Below are positions 27,003 to 36,071 of a stretch of DNA of 64,000 nt, in pieces. This stretch comes from Bacteroidota bacterium (GTDB taxonomy: Bacteria; Bacteroidota; Bacteroidia; B-17B0; Aurantibacillaceae). Position numbers and translations under genes: made by a program. The stretch is from positions 1 to 64,000 of the forward strand of contig JACPOC010000022.1 in the NCBI GenBank assembly GCA_016185125.1, read 5' to 3'. The first letter of the stretch is position 1. Each line of letters starts with the position of its first letter. The notes below the pieces were generated by a model that did no database searches, had not been told where the DNA came from, and saw nothing but the letters and a program-made list of their open reading frames with translations.

Positions 27003-28640
27003 ATGACCAAATTCTTATTTATTTTCTTATTTATTTCAATTTCAATTTTCGCGCAAGAACCTCCTTCCAGCAAAGAAAAAAAAGGAAATGTGTTTAAAGA
27101 TGCCGGCGATGCGGCAAAAATGGGTTTAGCAAAACAAAAATTATATGCGGGTCAATATGTAAGTGCAATTAATCTTTACAGAGAAGTGGAAAAAAATGAG
27201 CCAAATAATGGCACCGTTCTATATTATCTTGGGTATTGTTATTACGGTTTAAAGGACACAGACAAGGCTAAAGAGTATTTTTTAAAAGCCAAGGAAGCCA
27301 AAGAGAATTTTAAAGTGGAAACTCATTTAATGCTTGGTAAAATACTTCAGGCTGAAGAAAACAATGATAAGGCCATTGAAGAATTTACGGCCTATAAAGC
27401 GAGTAATAGCAAAGATAAAGAAAACGAAGAGGAAGCAGATGTACTTTTAAGTCAGTGCCAGAATGCCAAACGTATGATTAGCTCACCAATGGCTGTTGAA
27501 GTCACTAACTTAGGGGCGGATATTAACAGTAAATATGACGATAAAAATCCGTGTATTACAGCAGACGGCAGTCGTTTGGTATTTACTACGCGTCGTCCTG
27601 AAAGCACAAATGCGGAAGTAGACGTGGAGGGTGATGGAAAGTATTTTGAAGACATTTTTATTTCGCTTTATGATTCAACAGCAAAAAAATTTGGTAAAGC
27701 AAATGAAGTTCCGGGTTCCATTAATACAAAAGCACACGATGCTTGCACGAGTATTTCTCCCGATGGAAAGCAGATTTTTATTTATAAAAATGATATTAAA
27801 GATAAAGAGTCGCGTGGCGGCGATGTTTTTGTTAGCAAAATAAATAGCGGCAAATGGAAAACGCCTGAACCCCTAGGTAAGCCTATAGCATCAAGTTATT
27901 GGGAGGGTGGCGCATGTATTTCTCCCGATGGAAAACGGTATTTTTTTACAAGCGAAAGACCCGGCGGTTTTGGCGGAAGCGATATTTGGATGGTCGAGCG
28001 AATTAATAAAAAAGAATGGGCAAAGCCTGTTAATCTTGGTGCGGAAGTAAATTCAAAATATGATGAAGCCGGGATGTTTTTAGCACCCGATGGCAAAACT
28101 TTATTTTTCTGTAGTAACGGCCCAAACAGCATGGGCAGTTACGATGTATTTAAAACCGTTAATAACGGCGGCAAATGGAGTGCTCCGGTTAATCTTGGTT
28201 ATCCGATTAACAGCAGTGCTAAAGAAGGGCAGCTCACTATTAGTGCCGATGCAAAATACGCCTACATTTCTAGCGAGCGTAAGGGCGGTTTAGGTGAAAA
28301 TGATATTTATAAAATTGATCTTAAAGAGTATGCAATTTTAGAAGCCGACGGTAAGAAAAAAATAAGCAACGGATTAAGTATTTTAAAAGGAACTATTCGT
28401 GATGGTTACGAAGGTTTTGGGTTATCAGAAGTTGAAGTTGTTTTAACGGATGATGCAGGTGCTCAAATTGCATCCACAAATACCAATGAAAACGGCGAAT
28501 ACTTTATTACGTTAAAAGGAGGAAATTACAATCTTATCATCAAGAAAAAGGGTTTTAAGGAAATTTCAGAAAAGATCACTTTAAAAAATAGCGATAAAGA
28601 AACCGTGACCCTTGAAAAAGGGTATTTAATGAAAAAATAA
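27003..28640 (+). CDS. TPR/PD40 beta-propeller envelope protein with CarboxypepD-like domain
   Basis: Exported protein of 545 residues. A signal peptide (1-16, ending IFAQE) is followed by tetratricopeptide repeats (about 30-160). PD40/WD40-like propeller units (about 170-440) show SPDGK-x-x-FT and ERPGGFGGSDIWM, and a carboxypeptidase-regulatory-like domain occupies about 455-545. This is the PorE-type architecture without the final OmpA domain. In Bacteroidota such proteins associate with the type IX secretion and gliding machinery or act as periplasmic scaffolds. The protein at 57772-59796 shares the same parts and adds OmpA. The gene is preceded by a 258-bp AT-rich gap with no clear promoter. 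Confidence 0.8.
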   Translation: MTKFLFIFLFISISIFAQEPPSSKEKKGNVFKDAGDAAKMGLAKQKLYAGQYVSAINLYREVEKNEPNNGTVLYYLGYCYYGLKDTDKAKEYFLKAKEAKENFKVETHLMLGKILQAEENNDKAIEEFTAYKASNSKDKENEEEADVLLSQCQNAKRMISSPMAVEVTNLGADINSKYDDKNPCITADGSRLVFTTRRPESTNAEVDVEGDGKYFEDIFISLYDSTAKKFGKANEVPGSINTKAHDACTSISPDGKQIFIYKNDIKDKESRGGDVFVSKINSGKWKTPEPLGKPIASSYWEGGACISPDGKRYFFTSERPGGFGGSDIWMVERINKKEWAKPVNLGAEVNSKYDEAGMFLAPDGKTLFFCSNGPNSMGSYDVFKTVNNGGKWSAPVNLGYPINSSAKEGQLTISADAKYAYISSERKGGLGENDIYKIDLKEYAILEADGKKKISNGLSILKGTIRDGYEGFGLSEVEVVLTDDAGAQIASTNTNENGEYFITLKGGNYNLIIKKKGFKEISEKITLKNSDKETVTLEKGYLMKK

Positions 28641-28742
28641 TTTGTTGTGATTGTTTTTCCAGAATCCATTGCTTTCAGATAAAAAATCAGAATATTATTA
28701 ACATAATTTACACTTTGTACACATACTTTATAAACTTATTTT

Positions 28743-28757
28743 CGGTTCTAAAAACCG
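28743..28757. promoter_or_regulatory. Inverted repeat CGGTT-N5-AACCG upstream of dxs
   Basis: Perfect five-base arms with a five-base centre, ending 11 bases before the dxs -7 element, in the -33 region. It is a possible operator, short enough to occur by chance. Confidence 0.25.
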
Positions 28758-28768
28758 TATAATTAAGC

Positions 28769-28776
28769 TATATTTG
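28769..28776 (+). promoter_or_regulatory. dxs -7 promoter element (TAnnTTTG)
   Basis: TATATTTG lies four bases before the dxs ATG at 28781, which predicts a leaderless or nearly leaderless mRNA. There is no good TTG at -33. Confidence 0.5.
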
Positions 28777-28780
28777 TATA

Positions 28781-30736
28781 ATGAAAATTGTTAAAGGTTC
28801 CGGCTTTATTCCTGGTGATTTATTAGCTAAGATTAATTCGCCTAATGACCTCAAAAAATTGCGTGAGGATCAGCTTGAACAACTCAGTGCCGAACTACGT
28901 CAATTTATCATCGATCTTGTTTCGGTTAAAGGCGGCCATTTTGGCGCTTCATTGGGCGTAGTAGAACTTACTGTTGCGCTTCATTACATTTTTAATACCC
29001 CTTACGATCAGTTAATATGGGATGTTGGTCATCAGGCATACGGACATAAAATACTTACCGGTCGCCGCGACATTTTTCACACCAATCGTATTTACAAAGG
29101 CTTAAGCGGTTTTCCTAAACGCAGCGAAAGTGAATACGATACATTCGGCGTAGGGCATTCATCTACTTCCATCAGCGCGGCATTAGGTATGGCCGTAGCA
29201 AGCAAGTACCAGGGAAATAATGATAAACAACATATTGCTGTTATTGGTGATGGCGCTATGACAGCCGGTTTGGCATTCGAAGGATTAAATCATGCCGGTG
29301 TCGAAAACGCAAATCTTCTGGTGATACTCAATGATAATTGTATGAGTATTGATCCGAATGTAGGAGCTTTAAAAGAATATTTAACGGATATAACAACCTC
29401 TCATACTTACAACAAAGCCAAGGATAAAATTTGGGAGCTTCTTGGAAAAATAAGCAAGTTTGGACCCAATGCACAAGAAATAGCAAGCAAGGTTGAAAAT
29501 TCAATAAAAACAGGATTATTAAAACAATCTAATTTATTTGAATCTTTAAAATTCAGATACTTTGGTCCAATTGACGGGCACGATGTGGTGCGCTTAACAA
29601 AAGTATTAGCAGATTTAAAAGATATTCCCGGCCCTAAACTTTTGCACGTTCTCACCAAAAAAGGAAAAGGATATAAATTTAGTGAAGAAGGCAACGAAAC
29701 AGTTTGGCACTCTCCGGGCTTGTTTAATAAAGATACCGGCGAAATTATTAAAGTGATCCCAAAAAATCCACAGCCTCCTAAATATCAGGATGTATTTGGT
29801 CACACCATGGTAGAACTCGCTGAAAAAAATCCGGCAATCATGGGCATAACTCCGGCAATGCCTTCAGGATGTTCACTCAATATCATGATGAAAGCTATGC
29901 CTGACAGAGCTTTTGATGTGGGCATTGCAGAACAGCACGCCGTTACATTTAGCGCCGGTTTAGCTACCCAAGGATTAATTCCGTATTGCAATATTTATTC
30001 ATCCTTTATGCAACGCGCCTACGATCAGGTGGTGCATGATGTGGCCTTACAAAATTTAAAAGTTATTTTTTGTTTGGATAGAGGGGGCTTGGCAGGAGCA
30101 GATGGCCCCACACATCATGGCGCATTTGATATTGCGTATTTTCGTTGTATACCAAACATGGTGGTAAGCGCCCCGATGAACGAAGAAGAACTTCGCAACT
30201 TAATGTTCACCGCTCAGTTAGATGAAAATAAAGGGCCATTCAGTATTCGTTACCCGCGCGGCAATGGAGTTATGATTAATTGGAAAACTCCTTTTCAAAA
30301 AATTGTAATTGGTAAGGGCAGAAAAATAAATGATGGTAAACAAGTTGCTATTCTTTCTTTGGGCCATCCCGGAAACCTTGTTACAGAAGCTCTGGAAGAA
30401 TTGAAAGCTCAAGGCATTAATGCTGCACATTATGATATGCGTTTTGCTAAACCTATTGATGAGGAATTGCTGCATGAAGTGTTCGCTAATTATAAAAAAG
30501 TTATTACCGTTGAAGATGGCTGCATCATTGGCGGAATGGGCTCAGCCGTGCTTGAGTTTATGGCCGAAAATAATTATTCGGCTCAAGTGAAAAGATTGGG
30601 TATTCCCGATAAATGGATTGAGCATGGCGAGCAGCCTCAACTTTATGAAGAGTGTGGTTTTTCCCCTTCAAAAATTGCAGAAGCAGTTAATGAAATGAGT
30701 AAAGAAAAAAAAGAAATTAAAATTAAGAACGGATAA
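28781..30736 (+). CDS. dxs: 1-deoxy-D-xylulose-5-phosphate synthase
   Basis: Thiamine-diphosphate enzyme condensing pyruvate and glyceraldehyde 3-phosphate, the first step of the MEP isoprenoid pathway. It has 651 residues. Markers are DVGHQAYGHKILTGR, GDGAMTAGLAFEGLNHAG with the ThDP/Mg binding Asp and the LNDN block, and FDVGIAEQHAVTFSAGLATQ around the catalytic Glu. YSSFMQRAYDQVVHDVALQ follows. The first 15 residues are an extension compared with common Dxs proteins. It supplies undecaprenyl phosphate used by MraY and MurG. The AHSA1-like gene follows six bases downstream. Confidence 0.95.
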   Translation: MKIVKGSGFIPGDLLAKINSPNDLKKLREDQLEQLSAELRQFIIDLVSVKGGHFGASLGVVELTVALHYIFNTPYDQLIWDVGHQAYGHKILTGRRDIFHTNRIYKGLSGFPKRSESEYDTFGVGHSSTSISAALGMAVASKYQGNNDKQHIAVIGDGAMTAGLAFEGLNHAGVENANLLVILNDNCMSIDPNVGALKEYLTDITTSHTYNKAKDKIWELLGKISKFGPNAQEIASKVENSIKTGLLKQSNLFESLKFRYFGPIDGHDVVRLTKVLADLKDIPGPKLLHVLTKKGKGYKFSEEGNETVWHSPGLFNKDTGEIIKVIPKNPQPPKYQDVFGHTMVELAEKNPAIMGITPAMPSGCSLNIMMKAMPDRAFDVGIAEQHAVTFSAGLATQGLIPYCNIYSSFMQRAYDQVVHDVALQNLKVIFCLDRGGLAGADGPTHHGAFDIAYFRCIPNMVVSAPMNEEELRNLMFTAQLDENKGPFSIRYPRGNGVMINWKTPFQKIVIGKGRKINDGKQVAILSLGHPGNLVTEALEELKAQGINAAHYDMRFAKPIDEELLHEVFANYKKVITVEDGCIIGGMGSAVLEFMAENNYSAQVKRLGIPDKWIEHGEQPQLYEECGFSPSKIAEAVNEMSKEKKEIKIKNG

Positions 30737-30742
30737 AACGCA

Positions 30743-31135
30743 ATGGAAAAGTTTAAAATTACGGTTAAGTTAAACTGTAAAGCTAAGGATGTGTTTACCG
30801 GTTGGTTAAACGATAAAACGCATTCTGAATTCACAGGAGGTGCTGAAGCTAAAACCAGTACAAATGAAGGAGGAAGCTTTAAGGTGTATAACGGATATAT
30901 CTCCGGGACTAACGTTGAGATATTTCCGCATAAAAGAATTATTCAAAAGTGGCGTACAAATGATTTTGCACCCTCTGATGAAGATTCAATATTGGAATTA
31001 ATGTTTACTCAAAAAGAGGAGTACACGCTGGTAGCATTGTCACACACACATCTGCCTGATGGAGAAGGGGAGAAGTACAAAAAAGGATGGAAGGATACTT
31101 ATTTCACTTACATGAAAAAGTATTTTGAACAATAA
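30743..31135 (+). CDS. SRPBCC/AHSA1-like domain protein
   Basis: Single-domain protein of 130 residues. The pattern matches the START/AHSA1-like fold: KITVKLNCKAKDVFTGWLND, GGSFKVYNGYISGTNVE, RIIQKWRTNDF, then a final WKDTYFTYMKKYF helix. Such proteins bind small hydrophobic ligands or stimulate Hsp90-like ATPases; no ligand can be named. It lies six bases after dxs and 19 before clpX, so it is probably part of one transcript. Confidence 0.78.
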   Translation: MEKFKITVKLNCKAKDVFTGWLNDKTHSEFTGGAEAKTSTNEGGSFKVYNGYISGTNVEIFPHKRIIQKWRTNDFAPSDEDSILELMFTQKEEYTLVALSHTHLPDGEGEKYKKGWKDTYFTYMKKYFEQ

Positions 31136-31154
31136 TAATTAAGATAATTTAGAG

Positions 31155-32396
31155 ATGGCAAAAGATACTGTTTTAAAATGTTCCTTATGTAACCGCGATA
31201 AAAAGGAAGCCAAGATTCTTATAGCGGGTATTAACGGACACGTTTGTGATAATTGCATAACGCAGGCTTATAATTTAATTAAAGAAGAAACTTCTGGCGA
31301 TCAAAAGCAGCAGATACAGCATTCGTTAAATTTATTAAAGCCCCAGGCAATAAAAGCTAAGTTGGATGAGTATGTAATAGGCCAGGATGAAGCAAAGAAG
31401 ATATTAAGCGTTGCGGTTTATAATCACTTCAAAAGAATTTCACACGTTTCTAAAGATAATAAAGAAGATATTGAAATTGATAAGAGTAATTTAATTTTAG
31501 TAGGCGAAACCGGAACCGGAAAAACACTCATGGCTCGCACCATAGCTAAATTACTCAACGTTCCTTTTTGCATTGCGGATGCAACCGTATTTACGGAAGC
31601 GGGTTATGTTGGCGAAGATGTTGAAAGTATCATTACGCGCTTGTTACAGGCCGCAGATTATGATGTGGCTGCGGCAGAACGAGGAATTGTTTTTATTGAT
31701 GAGATAGATAAAATTTCCCGCAAGGGCGATAATCCTTCTTTAACACGCGATATTAAAGAGGGTACTCAACAGGCTTTATTAAAATTACTTGAAGATTCCA
31801 TTGCCAATGTCCCGCCTCAGGGAGGACGAAAGCATCCCGACGCAAAAATGATTCAAGTAAACACTAAAAATATTTTATTTATTTGCGGTGGTGCTTTTGA
31901 TGGTATCGAAAAAAAGATAGCGAGCAGAATGAATACGCAGGCAGTAGGTTATGCTTCGAGTATGAATGATGAAAAAATTGACAAAGGAAATTTGCTGCAA
32001 TATGTTTCACCGCAGGATCTTAAATCTTTCGGACTGATTCCTGAGCTTATCGGCCGCTTGCCGGTTCTTACTTATTTGAAACCTTTGGATAAAGAAACAT
32101 TGCGTCAAATTTTAACTGAACCTAAAAATGCAATCATTAAGCAATACAAGCAATTGTTTAAAATGGAAGGAACTAAACTTGAGTTTGAAGATGCTGTTTT
32201 AGACCTTATAGTTGAAAAAGCCATCGATTTTAAATTAGGCGCACGTGGTTTACGCGGAATTTGCGAAGCCATTATGACGGATATTATGTACACAATGCCA
32301 AGCGATGAAAAGCAAACAAAGCAATTTACTATTACCATAGAGTATGCCCTGGATAAGTTGAAAGCAGCAAGGCTTAGTCATTTGCACGTAGCTTAA
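31155..32396 (+). CDS. clpX: ATP-dependent Clp protease ATP-binding subunit ClpX
   Basis: AAA+ unfoldase feeding substrates to ClpP. It has 413 residues. A four-cysteine zinc-binding domain (C9, C12, C31, C34) starts the protein. Walker A GETGTGKT is near residue 117, the GYVGED pore loop follows, and Walker B is VFIDEID. The GAFDGIEKKIASR and RLPVLTYLKPL blocks, including sensor and IGF-like elements, come later. clpP is not adjacent in this window. It is complete. Confidence 0.95.
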   Translation: MAKDTVLKCSLCNRDKKEAKILIAGINGHVCDNCITQAYNLIKEETSGDQKQQIQHSLNLLKPQAIKAKLDEYVIGQDEAKKILSVAVYNHFKRISHVSKDNKEDIEIDKSNLILVGETGTGKTLMARTIAKLLNVPFCIADATVFTEAGYVGEDVESIITRLLQAADYDVAAAERGIVFIDEIDKISRKGDNPSLTRDIKEGTQQALLKLLEDSIANVPPQGGRKHPDAKMIQVNTKNILFICGGAFDGIEKKIASRMNTQAVGYASSMNDEKIDKGNLLQYVSPQDLKSFGLIPELIGRLPVLTYLKPLDKETLRQILTEPKNAIIKQYKQLFKMEGTKLEFEDAVLDLIVEKAIDFKLGARGLRGICEAIMTDIMYTMPSDEKQTKQFTITIEYALDKLKAARLSHLHVA

Positions 32397-32410
32397 AAAA
32401 AAATCAGATT

Positions 32411-32426
32411 TTGGCACGACTCTTGT
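32411..32426 (+). promoter_or_regulatory. Sigma54-like promoter
   Basis: TTGGCACGACTCTTGT resembles the RpoN consensus (TGGCACG, four bases, TTGC): the -24 element is perfect and the -12 element reads TTGT instead of TTGC. The predicted start is about 32437, leaving about ten bases before the ATG at 32447. It lies directly after the clpX stop. No other site of this quality was noticed in the window. Confidence 0.45.
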
Positions 32427-32446
32427 TGCCTTTTGTGAAAACGCAT

Positions 32447-33841
32447 ATGAAATATCACTTAATAGGTTTTTTCGTTATAGTAATTTTCTTCAATGTTGTA
32501 TCGCAGAATAACTTGTGTCTTTCGCCTGCTGGAAACCCAGTTATGGTAGGCGTGATCCCTTATAACGCAAAATTTTCGGATTTAAATAATGACGGGGCTA
32601 AAGATTTTATCTGCTCATTTATGCCTTATAGTTTTGCTGTCACATTATCAAATGGTTCTGGCGGATATCTTTCTCCAGTTTACTACCAAACCTCTTCGAT
32701 ATATTCTTGTAGTTTAGATTTTCAAGTAGCAGATTATAATAACGACGGTAATCAGGACATTGCGTTAACGGATACCAACTCAATAGGGATAAAAATTCTC
32801 TTGGGTAACGGTAGTGGAGCCTATACTACTACCCTTAATTTTCCGTGTGGGCAGAAGCCATTTTTTTTCAATGCCAATGACTTTAATATGGATGGGGTAG
32901 CTGACTTAGCAATTGTAAATAGTGTTTCAAACGGTTTTTCTGTATTAGTTAACAACGGTTTAGGATCCTTTAGTTCACCATCATTTGTGAGTTGCAATAA
33001 CGCAGAAAAAATACAATGTGTTGATTTTAATAATGATGGGAAGAAGGATTTAGTGATAATCAGGGACAGCAGCCGCGCATTAACCTTATTTAAAGGGTTT
33101 GGTAATGGTGCGTTCAGCCCAGTAAGCACCTATTCCTTCGGATTTTCAGCCCGGGAAATTATTTCGGGCGACTTCAATAACGATGGTAAAATGGATTTGG
33201 CTTGTATTTCCACCGGTAGCGCTATAACTGTAATTACGGGAAACGGATTAGGAGCCTTTGTTTCGGCTGTTAATTACAATGTTAGTCCTACTATAGAAAG
33301 AATTTGTAGCGGAGATTTAAATAGCGATGGAAGAAAAGATATTTTGGCATTAAGCGGCTTTTCGGCAGATTTTAGTGTTTTGCTCGGTTCCAATAGTGGC
33401 AGTTTATTGCCACCGATAGACTTCTTCGGCGTATTTGACAGCACAACTTGTAATTTTTCCGTTTCTCATTTTTACGCAGCGGTTACAGATGTGAACAATG
33501 ACGGAAAGGATGATGTTTTATTAGGGCCTGACAATTGTCAAAAAATATTTACAATGTTAAACTGTAATACTCAAGATGTTGGTATTGTAAAAAAAGAAAA
33601 CCCTAACAGAATAACAATATTTCCAAACCCAGCCAGGGATGCAATTAAAGTTTGCCATAATCTAAATGTCAATGAAAGCATAAATTTAAAAATATTAAAT
33701 AATTTAGGTATGCCTGTCATTGAGGTGATTTTAGCGGATAATTTAGTTTTAGATGTATCAAACTTAACCCCCGGTTTTTATACAATCTTTTTTTCCACCA
33801 AAACAAATATTATTAAAGAGAAGTTTGTTATTTTAAGATAG
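32447..33841 (+). CDS. FG-GAP/VCBS-repeat secreted protein with type A T9SS sorting tail
   Basis: Secreted protein of 464 residues. A signal peptide (1-19) starts at the ATG at 32447. Seven D-x-N-x-DG-x-x-D calcium-binding loops (for example DLNNDGAKD, DFNMDGVAD, DFNNDGKKD, DLNSDGRKD) are spaced about 50-60 residues apart. They build an integrin-alpha-like beta-propeller. The last 75 residues (ITIFPNPARDAIKV to KFVILR) form a type A T9SS sorting domain. The TTG at 32411 in the same frame lies in a sigma54-like promoter and is rejected as a start. Likely surface-exposed; partner unknown. Confidence 0.85.
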   Translation: MKYHLIGFFVIVIFFNVVSQNNLCLSPAGNPVMVGVIPYNAKFSDLNNDGAKDFICSFMPYSFAVTLSNGSGGYLSPVYYQTSSIYSCSLDFQVADYNNDGNQDIALTDTNSIGIKILLGNGSGAYTTTLNFPCGQKPFFFNANDFNMDGVADLAIVNSVSNGFSVLVNNGLGSFSSPSFVSCNNAEKIQCVDFNNDGKKDLVIIRDSSRALTLFKGFGNGAFSPVSTYSFGFSAREIISGDFNNDGKMDLACISTGSAITVITGNGLGAFVSAVNYNVSPTIERICSGDLNSDGRKDILALSGFSADFSVLLGSNSGSLLPPIDFFGVFDSTTCNFSVSHFYAAVTDVNNDGKDDVLLGPDNCQKIFTMLNCNTQDVGIVKKENPNRITIFPNPARDAIKVCHNLNVNESINLKILNNLGMPVIEVILADNLVLDVSNLTPGFYTIFFSTKTNIIKEKFVILR

Positions 33842-33883
33842 CAATCGCTTAAATTTTTATTACTTTTATTCAAAGATAAATTG

Positions 33884-35131
33884 ATGAATTTTAATGATTA
33901 CAAGTTTACGGTAACCGATCGCTTTATTAAATACGCGAAAATAGATACCCAGTCTGACCCCGAATCATCTTCTTGTCCAAGTACTGCAAAACAAAAAAAT
34001 CTTGGCAAGGTATTGGTAGAAGAATTAAAAGCGATGGGCATTAATGATGCGGAGCTTGACGAACACGGTTATGTTTACGCTACCATTGAAAGTAATTCCT
34101 CTAAAAAAGTGCCGGTTATTTGTTTCTGCTCACACATGGATACCTCTCCTGATTGCAGTGGCACTAATGTAAATCCTGTAATTCATCAAAAATTTGCTGG
34201 TAAAGATATTATTCTTCCAAAAGATTCAACGCAAATTATAAAGTTCAGCGAGCACGCTGCATTGGCTGAGCAGATAGGAAATGATATTATTACTGCGGAT
34301 GGAACCACTTTATTAGGCGCTGATAATAAAGCAGGCCTTGCTGAAATTATGGATGCGACCCATTATTTAGTAACTCATCCAGAGGTAAAACACGGACAGA
34401 TCCGTTTGTTATTTACTCCTGATGAAGAAATTGGGCGAGGTGCTGACAAAGTAAATATTAAAAAGCTTGGTGCTGATTTCGGTTATACTATGGACGGTGA
34501 AACACTAGGGCATATTGAAAACGAAACGTTCAGTGCAGACGCCGTTAGTATTCTCATTAAAGGGTTTGCAACCCACCCGGGGTTTGCTAAAGATAAAATG
34601 CAGCATGCAATAAAAATTGCGGCTGATATTATCTCTAAAATCCCAAAAAATAAAACTCCGGAAACTACTGAAAATAAGCAGCCCTTTATTCATCCTACAG
34701 CAATTAGCGGCGGATTAGAACAAGTAGAACTCAAATTTATTATTCGCGCTTTTGATACACCGACTTTGCTTGCGCTTGAAGAAGAATTACGAAGTATAAC
34801 GGTTTCCGTATTGACGAACTATAATAAATGCAGCTACGAGTTTAAAGTAACGGAACAATATCGTAACATGAAAGATGTTCTTGAAACTTGCAAACATATA
34901 GTTGATTACGCTGTGGAAGCAGTTAAACGCACAGGTGTAAAGCCTGTTTTATCAAGTATCCGGGGAGGAACCGATGGATCCCGTTTATCTTTTATGGGAT
35001 TGCCTTGTCCTAATATTTACGCGGGCGAGCATGCTTTTCACAGCAAACAAGAGTGGGTAAGCGTGCAGGATATGCAAAAAGCTACTGAAACCATTGTTCA
35101 ACTTGCGGCCATTTGGGAAGAAAATAGTTAA
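33884..35131 (+). CDS. pepT: Peptidase T (tripeptide aminopeptidase)
   Basis: Zinc aminopeptidase of family M20 that removes the N-terminal residue of tripeptides. It has 415 residues. Metal ligands are visible in CSHMDTSPD (His and Asp), LLGADNKAGLAE (Asp), FTPDEEIGRG (Glu-Glu), and in the final AFHSKQEWVSVQDM (His). The RGGTDGS block is also present. The ATG at 33884 is preferred over a TTG three bases earlier. Cytoplasmic, complete. Confidence 0.94.
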   Translation: MNFNDYKFTVTDRFIKYAKIDTQSDPESSSCPSTAKQKNLGKVLVEELKAMGINDAELDEHGYVYATIESNSSKKVPVICFCSHMDTSPDCSGTNVNPVIHQKFAGKDIILPKDSTQIIKFSEHAALAEQIGNDIITADGTTLLGADNKAGLAEIMDATHYLVTHPEVKHGQIRLLFTPDEEIGRGADKVNIKKLGADFGYTMDGETLGHIENETFSADAVSILIKGFATHPGFAKDKMQHAIKIAADIISKIPKNKTPETTENKQPFIHPTAISGGLEQVELKFIIRAFDTPTLLALEEELRSITVSVLTNYNKCSYEFKVTEQYRNMKDVLETCKHIVDYAVEAVKRTGVKPVLSSIRGGTDGSRLSFMGLPCPNIYAGEHAFHSKQEWVSVQDMQKATETIVQLAAIWEENS

Positions 35132-35147
35132 TTTTGAATGTGATAAG

Positions 35148-36071
35148 ATGTTAGATTACATTCCCATAATAACTGTAATAAATTACCTGAACACTTCGGT
35201 TGGTATATTACGCCTTGATTTGATCCACCCTTTATATGGGGGCAATAAATATTTTAAGCTTAAATACAATATAGAAAAGGCTCAAGAGCTTGGTTTGCCT
35301 ATTCTTACTTTTGGCGGTGCCCATTCTAATCATATTTATTCTACCGCCGCCATGTGTGCCGAATATGCTATCCCTTGTATTGGTGTAATTGGTGGCGATG
35401 AAGAAACAGCCTCTGCTTCGCCCACATTGGAATTTGCAAAAGCGAAAGGAATGCAATTGCATTTTATTTCACGGGAAGTTTATCGTAATAAAACCCAGGA
35501 CAAATTTATAGATGAGTTAAAGCATAAGTTTGGAAAGTTTTATCTTATTCCTGAAGGAGGAAGTAACAAGGAGGCTGTTAAAGGTTGTACCGAAATACTA
35601 ACTAAAGATCAGCATAAATACGATTATGTATTTTGTGCCTGCGGAACTGCGACTACTTACGCAGGAATAAAAATATCCGCATCGCCCGAACAAATAGTTG
35701 TGGGCATTTCTGTTTTAAAAGGGGAAAATACTTTAATACAGGAGGCAAATAAATGGCTCAAACTATTTGAAACAAACACTATTTCGGAAAACACTTCAGA
35801 AATAATTGTAGAATCCACCATCCTAAACGATTACCATTTGGGAGGATATGCAAAATACAATCAAGAACTTATTGATTTTAAGTTTGAAGTAGAAAACTGG
35901 TTTGGAATTCCACTTGATTATATTTACACTTCAAAATTATTTTACGCGGTGTTCGACCTTATTAAAAATAACCGCTTAAGGGAAGATGCTAAAATTCTTA
36001 TTATTCATAGCGGTGGCCAGCAGGGTAACCAAGCTTTTGAAGCCCGTTACCAGTTAACGCCGATTCTGTAA
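35148..36071 (+). CDS. PLP-dependent ACC deaminase/D-cysteine desulfhydrase family protein
   Basis: Fold-type II pyridoxal-phosphate enzyme of 307 residues. The Schiff-base Lys lies in GGNKYFKLKYN near residue 36, and TFGGAHSNHIYSTAAMCA near residue 61 is the substrate/PLP loop of the 1-aminocyclopropane-1-carboxylate deaminase and D-cysteine desulfhydrase family. Near the C terminus, HSGGQQGNQAF binds the ring nitrogen or phosphate. The ATG at 35148 gives the family-like start; the frame opens earlier inside pepT but that stretch has no family similarity. The substrate is not determinable; D-amino acid beta-elimination is likely. Its 3' end overlaps the opposing gene by 25 bases. Confidence 0.85.
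   Translation: MLDYIPIITVINYLNTSVGILRLDLIHPLYGGNKYFKLKYNIEKAQELGLPILTFGGAHSNHIYSTAAMCAEYAIPCIGVIGGDEETASASPTLEFAKAKGMQLHFISREVYRNKTQDKFIDELKHKFGKFYLIPEGGSNKEAVKGCTEILTKDQHKYDYVFCACGTATTYAGIKISASPEQIVVGISVLKGENTLIQEANKWLKLFETNTISENTSEIIVESTILNDYHLGGYAKYNQELIDFKFEVENWFGIPLDYIYTSKLFYAVFDLIKNNRLREDAKILIIHSGGQQGNQAFEARYQLTPIL

Noticed and set aside
32411-32446. TTG start of the FG-GAP gene
   Set aside because: It adds 12 non-signal residues ahead of a normal signal peptide that starts at the ATG at 32447 and overlaps the sigma54-like site.
35094-35147. Early start of the ACC-deaminase-like gene within pepT
   Set aside because: The first 18 residues do not resemble the family; the ATG at 35148 gives a normal start.
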